A DNA stretch of 64,000 bases, taken from assembly GCA_964036665.1 (NCBI GenBank), contig OZ038526.1, positions 33,418,001 to 33,482,000 of the forward strand, written 5' to 3'. Numbering within the stretch: the first letter of the stretch is position 1; every line of letters begins with the position of its first letter. Below the pieces are notes generated by a model, which was given only the letters and a program-made list of their open reading frames with translations, was not told the origin of the DNA and did not search any database. Shown here one piece after another: positions 43,765-57,321 of the stretch. Both the position numbers and the translations under genes were made by a program. This DNA comes from Gordius sp. MW1. Taxonomy: Eukaryota; Nematomorpha; Gordioida; Gordea; Gordiidae.

Positions 43765-44420
43765 TAGCTACTTAACTCTCTTATTTGATTTTTTTAATAT
43801 ACTAATTTGTATAACATTTAACCGTATTATAATTAGCCATATATTAATAAACTTTTTATAAAAAAAAATATTGGCGACATCTCATTATAAACAATTTTAA
43901 CTGCGGCGGAATTGATCGCGCGAAGGCCGAAAAATTAAAAGCTATAAAGATTTTTACAAAAACGATTCTCCCTGAATTATAAAATGTATATGTGTGATTT
44001 ATGCAGTAGAAAAGGATAATCTGAGTTCGCTAGCACAATCTGCAACGGCATTTTACAAACGCATTAAATATATTAAGCACGAGAGAAAGAAAAGGGTGAG
44101 AAGAGAGTAATTGTAGTATAAAATGCATTGAATTCACAACATTTTTAAGTCAGAATCTAAATTAATAATGCTTCATCAAGGGCCTGGGGGGGGGGGGTTG
44201 ATATAAGTCCATTAAAAATATAAAGAGAAGTAATTTAATTTTCTTGTATTAAAACTTTTTGTTTTAAACTTCTAAACCATGCATATAGATAACTTGTTAT
44301 TTCATATAATAAGACAAAAATAATTAAGTAAACATCATTTAAACTATTACTTTATAAATGCTTTTTTAATATAAAATTATAACAAAAAAATTAGGTCACT
44401 TTATTTATCATTATTTAAAG

Positions 44421-44579
44421 GTAGAAATAATACAAAACCCAACAAATGTATCCTTGTCTATTGCCACCAAAAATCAAGATCCGTTCAAGACTACTTTTGA
44501 AGGTATACTAACGGATATCACATTGCCCAAAGAGTACAACAGCCATTTTGATATTAAAATGATAAAGAAATGCTATTAA
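44421..44579 (+). CDS. Terminal exon of a further small protein (cluster member 5)
   Basis: After a TTTAAAG acceptor, the frame encodes VEIIQNPTNVSLSIATKNQD then PFKTTFEGILTDITLPKEYN, ending IKMIKKCY before TAA. Codon use and sharp coding composition stand out from the AT-rich surroundings. Upstream exons were not found. Its placement in the same family is an inference from size and location. Confidence 0.35.
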   Translation, partial: VEIIQNPTNVSLSIATKNQDPFKTTFEGILTDITLPKEYNSHFDIKMIKKCY

Positions 44580-46830
44580 TTTCTATTAATCTATTTTTTA
44601 CTGCTTTGTTATTGAGCTTTTAAACATTTTACACATCTTATTTGTCTTTTAAAGACTAAACTTTTGCTATATAAATAAAAAAAATAAATGATCATGTGTT
44701 TATAGCGATGTACAAACTTTTGTAAATTTATATATGAACTAACTTTTGATGCATTTAAATTTTTTTGTTAATCTATTTAACATATATGTAAACTTTATTT
44801 GACAAAGCTTTTCAAAGATTCTAAGTTTTTACTATAGATTAGTCTGATTCTAACTGTATATTTACATAATAAAATTATGTAAAAATACGAGAAAGGACCT
44901 AAATTCAGATGTGTTTGCAAGCAGTGATTTAAAAGTTTGAAACGTGGTGGTGGGAGGAGCGATGACAAATTACAAAATTTTTTATAATTTTATAAATGTC
45001 TACTTCTTTAAGAAGTTAAAAATAAATTTAGCAATAATATTTGTTTATTCTGGTGGTATATTACTATTAAACGCAACCTCAAATTTTTTTCAACTCATTT
45101 GATGATCCACCTTAAAAAATATTTTATATATAGTGATCATCTGAATTGTCGACATCAAAATTATAATGATAGGTTTCAGTACATTTTAATCCTCAAGATA
45201 TCTATCTAGGCTGTCGTTCCTATTTATAAAATGGAAGGTGTAGGTATGGCGCTTGAGAAAGAGTTGATAGAACTAAAAACTAAGAACAAATCAATGTCTT
45301 GACCAAACAGCATTTAATTTTATAATATATATTTACTTTTATTTTTAGCGGAAATTCTTGTAAGAAAATTCGGTATCAATTGAAACTATATTTTTGAACA
45401 TTGAACACAAATTAAGTTACTTTAAATAAGTGCCCCTCGAAAGGTGACATTGTTATGGCCATGGTCCAGTGTAGAGATCTCCTGAAAAGTTGTTACAAAA
45501 GGTATCCTTCTATAACTAGCAAGGATTAAATCTTTTCTAACACATTTTTAAATCCAAGCTTTCTAGATACTTTATACATTTTTAAAATTTCTTAACGAAA
45601 ACAAAGTGTTGCTTTATCGGTTAGGTTATATTATAATATAAATTCTCATTTGAACTATCAATCATGTGGAAAAAATATTGGTGTCAACTAATGCAAGTTT
45701 TAATTAATGTGTGTGCGTGAGAGAAAGGATGAAAAAGGATTGGTTTAAAGGCAAAGTGTCAAAACACAATCTTTAATTAGCTTTTGAAGGATTTGAGACA
45801 AATCATAAAACTAATTATTATAATGTTATTTCCAATCATTTTTAATCCTATAAGTGGAGTAAAGATTTTATTTGTAATCCCTACGACTAATTAAATCACA
45901 TGTCTGTAATAAAAAAAGGATCACCAGAGCGTAACAGGAGAAGGCTGGGGCATAAGTAACCATAAAAAAACTAAAATGTGCTAAAAAGTAAACAAAGTAT
46001 TTTGTTATATTTCTTCCTAGGAATGTATATTTCAATTCTGTGATAAATATTTATTGTATAAAACAAGTTTAAAAAGCAAAATTTTTAAACATTTGAAATT
46101 TTTTGAGAGAATTTTAGCCCGTCTTGTGTAAATAGATTTATATGTTTTCATATATTTAATATTGTTACACTTTTTGACAATTAAAATGGATAAAAAAAAC
46201 TTATTTATTACGAAAAAAAAGTTTTATACGAGTTAATATGGGTTGAAATGACAATCCATACTCAATAATAACACAATTATCAATTTAAAAACTTTTGCAA
46301 ACACCTTGCCACCAATTTATATTATTTAATATCTAGCCACATAAATTTAAGGTAAAAGGGCTACGATAAGTCTGGTGCTACTAACCCCGACCCTAATCTT
46401 GGTAAATAAATGATATATAGCCATATGTAAAATCATCCTAATAGAATCAACTTTAAAATATTTAGGCTTAAAAACGAAATTTATCAAGGGTATTTGAACG
46501 TCTTAAAAATCAATTTTTCTAAATTACCTATGCGAAATTATATTTATTACATTATAAGAAAACTAACTTATGCTCCAAATAATTGTTAGCTGTTATTGGT
46601 TTTTAAAAAATGCAACGCAGTGTAAACCACCTCGGGCTATAACTAGCCCAGGTGTAGTATAACCAGAGGCCAGCCGTGTTAAATATGGGCTGTCAATCAA
46701 TCAAAGGTCAATTTTTGCTATTTTTAGGCGTTAAGTTTATTGTTTTTAATAAATTAAGTTTAGACTAGCATTTTGGTTATAATATTAAATTTTTAAAATT
46801 GTGGGGTTTTATAAATTTTTATTAGACAAC
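44580..46830. other. AT-rich intergenic stretch
   Basis: Nothing supported in about 2.2 kb; no long frames, RNA genes or recognisable repeats. Confidence 0.5.
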
Positions 46831-46839
46831 ATTTAACCC

Positions 46840-47098
46840 CGACCTCATCTCTTCTACCGAGAGAAATAAAGTGGAAAAATACAAATACCTCAGCAATATT
46901 ATTTTTGTACCAGTAGTGGCCACGACCCTCGGTAACTTAGGTCCCGAGGGCAGCCAATTCCTCAAACAAACATCAAAATATATAACCTCCATTACACAAG
47001 ATCCCAAAGAATTCTTTTACATCAAGCAGAAAATCACCATGGAAATTGTAAAATCCAATACAATCTCAATCCCGGGCTTGATCAGCTCATTAATTTAA
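46840..47098 (+). CDS. Reverse-transcriptase family C-terminal fragment with a clean frame (copy 3)
   Basis: The uninterrupted frame reads VEKYKYLSNIIFVPVVATTL, GNLGPEGSQFLKQTSKYITS and PKEFFYIKQKITMEIVKSN. This matches the extreme C-terminus of the retrotransposon polyprotein seen at 5060-5285 (KSAKYAEL..., LLKELGRRIAANT..., FFIKQKI). It is undamaged by stops over about 85 codons, unlike the other copies, but the preceding zinc-finger and polymerase parts are absent. Probably a 5'-truncated, relatively young insertion. Confidence 0.6.
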
Positions 47099-47099
47099 T

Positions 47100-49165
47100 A
47101 TATTTTAGCATGTAACAAACACAATTATTTAGAAACAAACTTCTATTGATAAAAAAAATTCACCAATTCGAGATGCTAGATTTGAAAGACTTTAAAAAAT
47201 ATATTTTTTTGTTGATATAATGCATGTGCCTAGATAAAATAATTTCGTGAAAACATCACTATAATTCCTTTAATTATATTAGAATTTCTAAATGAGGGTG
47301 GAGGGTTCGGTTTCACTGCCTGTCTCCGCTGGTTAGCCACATGGTCCCATAGGACATTATTATTACTAACACAAATTGTAGTAAGTGTGAGCATAAAAAG
47401 TAGACTAGATTACTTTACTTTAGTAGTTCTACTCTAGTTATCTGGTTTACATTCAATAATAAATTTGATGATAACCAATTTTGAAATGAATTAAGTTTAA
47501 AATAGATTTTGTTAAGTATATCAACTCAATTACATTTAAATCATATAGCTATTATAAAACAATTTTTAATTAGATTAGGTCTGGACATATATAACATAAT
47601 TGCAGCCTGAGATAGTCATAATTTAATTTAATGCATTTTATTTATTTTTTTTAAATTATGTAACAGATTCTTTGCGCTCTTTAAATAACTTCCATAGGCT
47701 AAATATGTCTTAAAATATTTGTGCGCTAATTTTTTATTGAAAAGAGTTTATAAACAATCTTCAAAACTTTTCTTGTCAGTAAATATCATTAGGTAATCGA
47801 AAATTCATGCTTTGACTATGCATAATAGTTGCTTTTTTAATAACTATTTGTTTGAAACAAGACGTTAAAACTTTATATTAATTAACTAGTATATCATAAA
47901 TAAGTATTAAATGAAGAGGAAGATTCCTTAAAAGAGAACACAAGAGGATAATATCGACCTTCACATATATATCTATAATCCTCAAGAAAGCAATTACAAG
48001 ATAGATTGAACTTAGGGTTATATGGATGGATATGTGGCAAAACTTTAATCAAAGTTTAAGTAATATGTTTATTCGATAACGTTTGTAAATCAAAATTCTC
48101 TAAGCTAACTTTTGAGTTACATGCAAAGATCCGCGTGACATCTCAATCACGTAATATATTTATCCATATTTTTTCCCCTACTCTGTTTTTAATTAAAAAT
48201 ATCCTGAGTTGTTTTAGGTGATATATAGCCCAAGATAAAAAATACAGTTATAAAAAGAGGTTTAAGCTTAGATTAGCAAAGGCAATACGTTAAAACATAA
48301 TCTTTAATGACTTAAAAATGTTATTAATTGAAGACACTTATGGAATTATAGCAGGTTGAAGTTACACAGTATGAATCAGGCTCAGCAAAAATTATGAAAA
48401 TATTTTTAAATCTGTTTGAGAATATTACTAGTAATATAACGAGCAGCATCGTTATTAAATTTCTGATTGTTCCTTCAATCAAACAAACTAAAAGACGCGG
48501 GACCGACGAAACTTTACGATATGTAATCAATACTGATGATAGATTTGTGCTTTGATTGTGAAAATGAAAAGGGAAGAAATCCTTTATAAATGTCCAAAGG
48601 GAATGTGATAATTTAAATTCTATACGAGCACTAGGCTTCTCGTATGTCATTGCTATTATAAATGGTCACAAATTTAGAATTCATTTTTTAAAATCAACAA
48701 TTAAATATTAAATTTATAATAAAATGATAGATATATTAATTAATGTCAGCTATAGCATTATTAACAACCACTTAGACACTAGGTAAATCTTTAATATATT
48801 AGTGTAGCGAGGTCATACAAATTGTTCATCCTAGCATGGATTTAGAAAGATTCAAACTACCCTTGTCCAGTCTTTCTATGTTCAATTTATATAAAGAGTG
48901 AGAGGCAGAATCACGTATTTTTGTCTCGAAAAAAAGATTAAAGTGTCAACTGCAGTTTAGAGAGGCTTGATTTAAAGATGAAAAAATTTGATAACCTTTG
49001 CCTCGTAATAAATGTCATCTCACAAATTTATAATCGATGAAGTGTGTCAAGTTTAAAGCAAGTTAAATTAAAGTGGAACTTATATCGATGTTTACACTAC
49101 CTAATTATAGTTTTATTAGATCCATGCCAAAGTTATTACAAAATTATTTATAATTTGTTAATTAT
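47100..49165. other. AT-rich intergenic stretch with one orphan frame
   Basis: A 108-codon minus-strand frame (48324-48650, starting MTYEKPSARIEFKL and containing LITMLLVILLVIFSN, a membrane-like segment) has no recognised family and may be chance. A GC-richer patch at 47290-47355 (GTCTCCGCTGGTTAGCCACA) is unassigned. Confidence 0.3.
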
Positions 49166-49167
49166 CA

Positions 49168-49314
49168 GGGGGGTAGCCAGGGGGGTGGCAGGGAGGGGCG
49201 GCTTCCCCCTTTTAAATCCAATTTCTTTTTAACTTATGGCTAAAATTAAAATAATTATTTGCCCCTCTCTAATCATTATTCCCTCCTCTAATTTCAATGC
49301 TGGCTACGCCCGTG
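49168..49314. mobile_element. GGGCGTAGCC hAT-type MITE, inverted copy
   Basis: GGGGGGTAGCCAGG at the left and TGCTGGCTACGCCCGTG at the right, with the G-rich arm now on the left. No clear target duplication. Confidence 0.75.
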
Positions 49315-49831
49315 TTTGTTATTACGACTACGTGTATTATATACTTAGAAAAGTGTCTTCTAGAATCAAATTTAATTGATGTATTTCATAATTAATTTAA
49401 ATTTTGCACTCAATTAAAAATAAAAAACTTAAAATAGTTTGACCAACCAAATTTATTGTTAATGTCAAGTTTAACTAATAGTAACAATATCAGTTATAAT
49501 CATCTTTTATAAATCCGTATTGCATCAGAAACCAAGCTTGATTAAAAATGTTATAAAAAATATAACAAAATTGCTTAATTAAAAAATATTATTAATTAAG
49601 CGCACCATGAACTTAACAACGCAATGATGCACATCGCTTGAGTTAGAGATCGCCAATATTATTTATGCAAATCTAAATGCAAATGTTAATAAATATGAAA
49701 ACTAAACTCCTCACAAGTTGACCAATTGGTTACGATAATACGCTAATGCATTAACATATAATTTTTGATAACATACGAATATATATACTTTATTTATTCA
49801 TGTGCCATAAGTTGTCATTTTTACTTGTTAT

Positions 49832-50001
49832 CATGGGCGTAGCCAGCATTGGAATTAGAGGGGGGGAATAATGATTTAAGGAGGGGCAAAATGAACATTT
49901 TTTGAAATTTTAGCCATAGTTTTATTAAATTTCAGCAAATTTTTGAATCTAGAGAGGGGGGCAGCCGCCCATCCCTGCCCCTCGCCTTTGCTACGCCCAT
50001 G
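49832..50001. mobile_element. GGGCGTAGCC hAT-type MITE, reference copy
   Basis: Ends CATGGGCGTAGC and GCTACGCCCATG are inverted repeats. The flanks CTTGTTAT (49824-49831 and 50002-50009) are a perfect 8-bp target duplication. 170 bp, no coding capacity. This copy best defines the family. Confidence 0.93.
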
Positions 50002-50706
50002 CTTGTTATACATTAACATTAATTAATTAATTGGGAATGCTACTGATTATTAAATTTTATAATGCCTGTATTAATATAATAGTCGATAATTAAGTCGGTT
50101 CCGTAATAAATAATTTTAATTTTACAAAAATTCTTTCTTAAGTAGTGGCCAGATGCCGCCAAGCCTATTATTTCACGCGAACGTCGTGTGTACAGGATAA
50201 TTTGCAATACGTTTTGGAGCGTAAGTCTATCAAAATGAACATATAAATTATTTATTAGGCCACAATTGCTTGGAATTTGGGAAACTACATCTAATTAAAT
50301 TTGCTGAGATGAAAAGTAAGGTCACGGAGCGTGCCATATGTGGTCAGGGCTTAAATTAATTATTTTAATGGCCTGAGTTTGATGGTTTATTTCAAAACGG
50401 AAAACCGATAGGAGAGCAATGAATAAAAAAGACAGAATTTCTGCAGGGAGCAGCTTATGTATGACATAACTTAATGTGGTTAATCCAACAATTTTTCTCA
50501 TCCTCAAATATTACCTATGTCACCTTTGTGATAGGTGAGGTCAGGCAGTCATCATAAAATCGATGGTGTAGTCACTTGTATTTTTATGGGAAACGTCGCT
50601 ATGGCTGAAAATCATTTGCACGCAAACGTTTAATCAATATAATAGAGGTAAGTATTTATGCTAGTTTTCCAATTTTTTTTTTAAATAAATGAATTAACCT
50701 ATAATT

Positions 50707-51075
50707 CGAGCCCTGTACGGGCCGTCCGAATCCGGCGGAGACGGGACGGACTAAGGCCAAAAATAAAAATTTAATAGGGCTCGGGTCGGACCTTATGGGT
50801 GAGCCCGGTCCGAGGCAAAATCTAGCTAAAAGTTGTAAAACTTTTTACTAATTCCTTTGTTGAGTAAGCTATTTAGAGGAAACAAAATATTTTATGCCAA
50901 ATGAAAGGTGCGGGGTGTATTATGAATACAATTTTTTGTAAAATTGCATTTCAAAAAAGTGAGGCCGCGCTCGGGCTAGGGTCGGGTAAAAGTATAAAAA
51001 AATTCGGGCTCGGGTTGGGCTCGGGAAAAATTTAAAAAAATGACGAAGCCGAATAAATTTCTTTTTGCAGGGCTT
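50707..51075. mobile_element. hAT-like non-autonomous element, AGCCCTGYA ends
   Basis: Left end CGAGCCCTGTACG and right end TTTGCAGGGCTT are short inverted repeats. ACCTATAATT flanks both sides (50697-50706 and 51076-51085), giving at least an 8-bp target duplication. The interior carries GGGCTCGGGTCGG-like repeats near both ends. Confidence 0.75.
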
Positions 51076-51089
51076 ACCTATAATTGACT

Positions 51090-54000
51090 TGGTTTGATCA
51101 ATTATACCAAAAGATTTATTAACTAGGACAACTCACTTGTTAAATTATTAATTAGGGGTTAGGGGGAAAGAGGTATATTTTTCATTTGGGTCGCTTACCC
51201 AAAACTTTCGATTGCACGAACCTGCTTAACCCAATTAGCCTTGCCTGAAGTCTTAGGCTTTTAGGATATAGTAAAGCTAGAGCTTATAACCTAGAAATTG
51301 AGAGGTGTCAAAGAATTACTGCCAAAATTGGCATGAAAATTGTAGGTGTTTAGAATGTTATATTATTGATTGGTTTTATAGGATCACAAAATCTATAATA
51401 AGAACGTAAATCGAGGGCTACATTTTTTGCCAGGTTGGTGAAAAGGTAGCTTTCATATGACGCACACGCTCTTAAAGACATTAAACATTTTATTGGTCTC
51501 GACAATTAATTTTATTATTGTAAATCAATTTGCTGAAGCATTAAATCCATTTGGAGTCGTCGTCAATCACAAATATACATTGAAAAAAAATTCAATAATG
51601 TTTAACTTATAACAGATTTATATGACCCTCAAAAACTTTTTATCTCTTTATATTCATCGCATAGTATGCCTCGTTATAAAGCGATAAGACTATAATATAA
51701 ATTTACTAGCCTAAGAAGGGTCTGAAAAAACAAAGAGGATGAAGAATAAGAGACGTCCTTCCTTTCCCAATTATTCCAGGTCCTCGTTGAGGATTTATCC
51801 TATTCTTACAAGTTCATCAATCATTAAATTCTCAAAAACAAATACTAAAGGTAAAAAGTCAACACTTTATATCATAAATGGCATAGCAATCAATATATAT
51901 CTTCCCATTTAATCTAATTAACATATCCATATATAGAGTTGGGGCCTAGGTCGCCCTGACCCCTTCCCCCCCCCCCCCCCCAACCCCATAAAAACAACAA
52001 GAACGATATTTTTTGCTTGATTCAAATTAGTAATTGGGTGATAAAATCTAATAATAAATTTTAAAAAGGCAACATATATTATTGGTTATTATTTTTTTAT
52101 TGCCTTTTGCACTTTAACATAAAATACGATTAAGAATAATTAGCTTACCATGTATAAAAAATTTTAGTTCTATATATTTGCTGATTTGATACATAATAGA
52201 ATCATATAAATATTATATTGTTACTCATGGGGTAAAAAGTCTATTTTTAACTCTGTTTATTTTATAAAACAAGAAACCAATATTTTCGCGCTTTGCAATA
52301 TTGCACATACAATGCTAACACTTTCTTAAGATAGCTAAGCTAATATAACTAATAAATCACGGGACTAGGACGACCTAAATAAAAAAATGTTTGCTTTGCG
52401 ATTTCAAAGCTTAAAATCAAAGATTCAAAAGCAAAATCTTAAAAATTAGTAGCATGTGTGGACATAGCAAATCTTAATACACAGTTAGATTTGAAAACAA
52501 AATTTCATATATCTCTAATTTATATATTTTGCGAATAAGTTATGACTATTAATTTTGGTAGCACAGTTGTAACAAAATATGTAAATTAAGTCTTACAAGC
52601 ATATCAGAGAGTTAATTTTAATAATGGCAATTTGTCAATTAATTATTCATTAAATACTTTTTAAAATGTAAGTTTAACGAAGTATAAAATGTTGTGGTGT
52701 TGTTTCTAAAGTAATTACTACTCTTAAAACTTGACCAAGTTGGCATAATTTTAGCGTAAAGTCTAGATATTTTTTGCTTTTTAAAATGTATGGTTGTAGC
52801 TACAAATTAGTGAGGAATAAGGGATTGACAAAAGATTAAAAAAATGTTTTCACTAAGTCCATAAAGTTGATAAAGCTTAGCAAGCTAGCTACGCCACTAA
52901 GATTATCTTATCCATTTTCAATTTAAAATATATGATATTTAATTTATCTTCCTATGCATTTGGACTAATAATGTAAGTACTAAAAATATATAAGATTTAT
53001 TGTCTAAAATAAAAAGAGGTTGCGTTTTATTTTATTACAAATTTAAATTACCAAATGACAATAAATATCCATTACGGATGTTCAATTTATTTAAGCAAAT
53101 AAAATAAATCTTTCCTTAACTAGGCGATTTTAGTTACATTTACATATAAAGTGATTGGTATGTATTTTTTATTGTTGATATCTTTAGCAAGTACTAAAAT
53201 ACTCCATAAACTATAATATTATAATTTAAAGTCCTTGATTAATTTTACACAATAAAACATAATAATCAATTAATCAACATAGGTTCATATAAATAATTTT
53301 TTAATAATATCTAAACCACTTCGGTATTTAGGATGTATATTAAAAAGTTAATTCATTACTTAAATAGGTATTATTTTCAAATAAACTAAATTTATAATTT
53401 AAAAATAATATTTAACATTTTAGGAAAAATGTAGTTAAACATTTATTTTAATATTAATCTCTACAAATAATTCTTACTTTAAAGCTTTAAATGTCTATTA
53501 AAGCTCCAAATATAATATCCGAACTTCCCTTTGTTACTGGAAATAACAGATTGCAAACCCCTAATTATTTTTACTTTTAGTAAAGTAAGAACAAAAGATA
53601 CCCCTCTCAAAATAGATCAAGGTATATATAGATCAATACTGTAAAAACGTATATCATTAATTTTATTATTCAACTAATGATCATTAAATAAACATATGCC
53701 TAGAGCAATTATATAAAGTAGCTTTCAGTTAAAATCAGTTTGCCTTACATATAGAATAAAGTTTGATTTAGGTATGGTGTGAATAAATAGTTAAAATATT
53801 CTTAGTAAATTATTTGCTGCCTTTTTATGGTTTTCTTTAAGTCATAGATTCAGGGGTAAATATATATTTTATATAAAAATATTCCATTTTAATAAAAAGT
53901 TTAAATAATAAAAGATTTCCATATTACATTAGAAGATATAATAAATATTTTAACAGGTCCCTTTTATATAAATGGGTTCAAGTATGATACAAAAGAAATA

Positions 54001-55095
54001 TTAGTTTTAATAATTTTGAAAAAGCTTAAAAGCAAAATCGATTATTAATTCTAGCAGTTTTCTGTTATTATTATCAAAAATATAACGTATATCGATGGAA
54101 ATTAGTTTCGGTAAGACCTTCACATTTTATATATTTGATAAATGACTATTTACAATACCTACCCGAGTATATATATAACTTATACACAATGGCAATCTAT
54201 CATTAAAAACCATTTATAATTTATTTATAAACATTAATGACATTTTGGTAATGCGACATTTTAATTTAGAACAGTGCTTATAAATTCTCACCCTTATTTA
54301 TAGTTATGATGATATTTCTATATTATTCTATCAACGCGAAGTACTACTCACTATTAAATTATAATCACATTGAGTGTTTTGGCTTTATAGGAAAATGAAA
54401 GTGGCTTAGCCTCATATAAATGAGAGGGTTTTTTACTTAGTCAAAAATCAAAATTACTTCCTCACAAAATAATCACCATCCATCATTATGATTAAATATA
54501 AAATAAAATCTTATTTTTATGGGAAAATAAAATTGCTATTACTTATTGTGTGAGTAGCTAGTCTTCTCTACCTGCGTTTATGTATTTTTTTTAAATTGAT
54601 ATAATTTTAATTTCTTTATAAATTTATTTCTAACAACTTTAAACATTTGTAATACGAGTTAACTATACTTTAAAATATTAAATTTAGATCATAAATATAA
54701 ATCTAAAACGTCTTATTTAAAAACATGTAAAAATATAGTTTAAAGACCGTTGTTGTATAGTGTCAAATATTAACAATTCTAATAAATAAAGAAAAGTATG
54801 CTATTTATTAACAAAACAAAAATTTAAGCCGCTCATTTAAAACAATTTCTCATCAATAAATGGTTTGGCTGGTAGCTAATTATAAATCGTACAATAAAAG
54901 AACCATTATTACCATATGACTTATTCAAAAATTTTCATAACAGGGCGCGGCTTTTACGTAAGTTACGTACTAACGCATAAATATTGGCCGTTTAAATCAA
55001 TTTTGACAAAAAATGTTATAATCAATTGTTAAATTAGTAATAAATCGCTTGACAAAGCATTGACTTATCAGTGCTGCAATAGCGTCATTCTTACT
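51090..55095. other. Long AT-rich intergenic region
   Basis: About 4 kb with no supported gene. It includes a poly-C tract near 51968 and small simple repeats only. Confidence 0.5.
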
Positions 55096-55136
55096 TTTTA
55101 TATGATTATTTGTCATCTATGCTAGTGGTCATTTTC

Positions 55137-55431
55137 AGCATTCACTCCATTTGTCTCTATATTCCCACATTTGTTTTTTTATTTTGTATGTTTCCATATC
55201 ATGCTTTATTATGTAATTCCATGGAAGCTTGGTTGGGTCCAACTCTTTTTCGTTTTCTCGCGATTAATCTTTCTTCCCATTTTAGCCATCACCTCATTAC
55301 TCTACAACCTTCTTTGGGCTTGTCTTAATATCGGATTTTGCTGCGCAGCAAAAATCGTCAAACGGGTTATAACATTGCCGTGTCTTAATTTCAAATTCCC
55401 AGCATATTTATATTTAAGACGCATAACATAA
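55137..55431 (+). CDS. Possible membrane-protein exon
   Basis: After an ATTTTCAG acceptor, one frame runs FTPFVSIFPHLFFYFVCFHI, LYYVIPWKLGWVQLFFVFSR, LPILAITSLLYNLLWACLNI, GFCCAAKIVKRVITL to YLRRIT before TAA. At least two hydrophobic spans and a basic C-terminal tail fit a membrane protein. The stretch is less AT-rich than its surroundings. No family is recognised and upstream exons are not found, so it could be chance. Confidence 0.3.
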
Positions 55432-55439
55432 CAGCGATT

Positions 55440-57320
55440 TTATAAAATGCAAAATTTTTCTTAAACTTAAATATTATATGTTTTAAGTTTTTAGGTATCA
55501 GCAAAGTTTAGATTTATTCTCAAGAGTTAAACTAAACAAAAAAATGTTTTTAACTATCAAAAAACAAAATATAATATGTACAAACTAGTTTGATCCGTGA
55601 AATTGAATCAAATATTTAGACAAAGATAAATTCGCGCAATCAGAATCTGAATTCAATATTAAGACAAAGCACTTGTCTACTTGCTAAAAGTTTTATTTCC
55701 ATAGATATAGTGCTTAGATTGAATATAGTTGCGTTTGTTGCATACTCCTAACAACTACTTTAGCATTCTCATCCCCATGGAGGCTAATGCTCTTGCCTTT
55801 TCAGTAAAGCCCATGATTCCGAGCTATACTGGTCTGTTGGCTATATTATGCTTACCTTATAGTCTTGTTGGAATACTTTTGTCACATAAAAATCCAGTTA
55901 AATCCCTCCATATAAGCCATTAAGCATTGATCCTTGCTTAATTTTTTTATCCATTACACATCCGCATGAAGTTTAATACAAGATATATAAAAAACTCTAC
56001 ATTACTTAGTTCTCATTCATCTAAGATAAGTGTTGCACTTTGCGAATTTTCCTCTACTTTAAACTTTGTATCCTGCACCAATCATTTGCAAGCATATTGC
56101 CGATGTTGCTTCCTCGCCCAAATCCTTTGTCTCTAATCAGTATAATTAAGGGTTTGAAAATTGAACCTTATTTGTTCTAACACATTTTGGATTATCTGAG
56201 ATGAGGAAGTTTTGATATCCTAGCTTTTCTGACCCAGTGGAACTTGGTGTTTTTGGGTCGCTTTACTAACTTCTCCACATTTGATGGCAAATGTTTAATG
56301 AATTTAACTTTTGTGAAACCAAAAGAATAAGTCTGGCATTTTAACCATTTCACTATCACGAGTACTCCTCCTATAGAGGCCTTGAAAGTTTAGCTTGACC
56401 ATATATTTTTTTTGATAAACGATAGTTTATTGATATATTTATATGTATATCTTATTACAATTAGTTTATAATACTACAATTATAATTTAAAGATATAAAA
56501 GGAGCGTTATATTAATAATATGTCTTCAAAATTTTTAAATTTTTTTGTTCACCCCTCAAAGGAATTGAAAGAATATATTAAATTTTGCAATTATATTGCT
56601 ATATTGTTTTAATAAAAATGCGGGAGGAATGTTTAAACTATCAAATATCTGGCTAGTTAAGGAAATCTATTAAATGTTATAATAAAATGGGTTAATAAAG
56701 TTATTTAAGTTTTAAATTAATATATATATTGTATCTTTTATCAAAGATCTTAAATTTGTTTAATCAAACGTTACATTAAATATTGGTGAAATAGCTCAAG
56801 GAGTTACCATTAAGTGCAACGATTTAACTTAAACAATGCGTTTTAGGGTCATTATATTTAATTGCGCATAGTGTTAGAGTTTTTAACAAATAAAATTTGT
56901 TTTGAGAAAAGTAATATGCCATAATAGGGACAAAAAACCTAAAATTTGCTTTTATTAATTTCAAGGACAAATGAGAGCCTCCTAGTTGCACAAAAAACTT
57001 ATTAGCACGATAACAAGTCTCAAGACAATTAAAGACATATATAAAATTTTAAAGCAAAAAATTTTAGGTGATCATATTGAAATAATGTTTTGTACACAAA
57101 TTACTTTATTGTTTTTTTTTAAACTAGAGAACGAAAATTTAGATTATTGTGATATCGCCCACTTAGGTCATGCAGTTTTTTTAATATTCCTACATCTTAT
57201 GTCATCTATAGAAGCTTTATAAAATTTTAAATGTTTGCATGTACAAGATGATAAAATTAAATTAAAAAGAATTAAGGTTAAGACCGCCGAGTTGTAATGT
57301 AATGTTCTATTTACTCATTT
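55440..57320. other. Mostly non-coding region with possible dead coding patches
   Basis: Between 55720 and 56390 the base composition is richer and short minus-strand frames (for example GFTEKARALASMGMRML and NVEKLVKRPKNTKFHWV) appear, broken by stops. This may be a decayed gene or transposon. The rest is AT-rich with nothing supported. Confidence 0.3.
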
Positions 57321-57321
57321 A

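Noticed and set aside
48324..48650. 108-codon minus-strand frame as a gene
   Set aside because: No recognised domain, neighbours or splice context; mentioned only as an orphan frame in the region entry.
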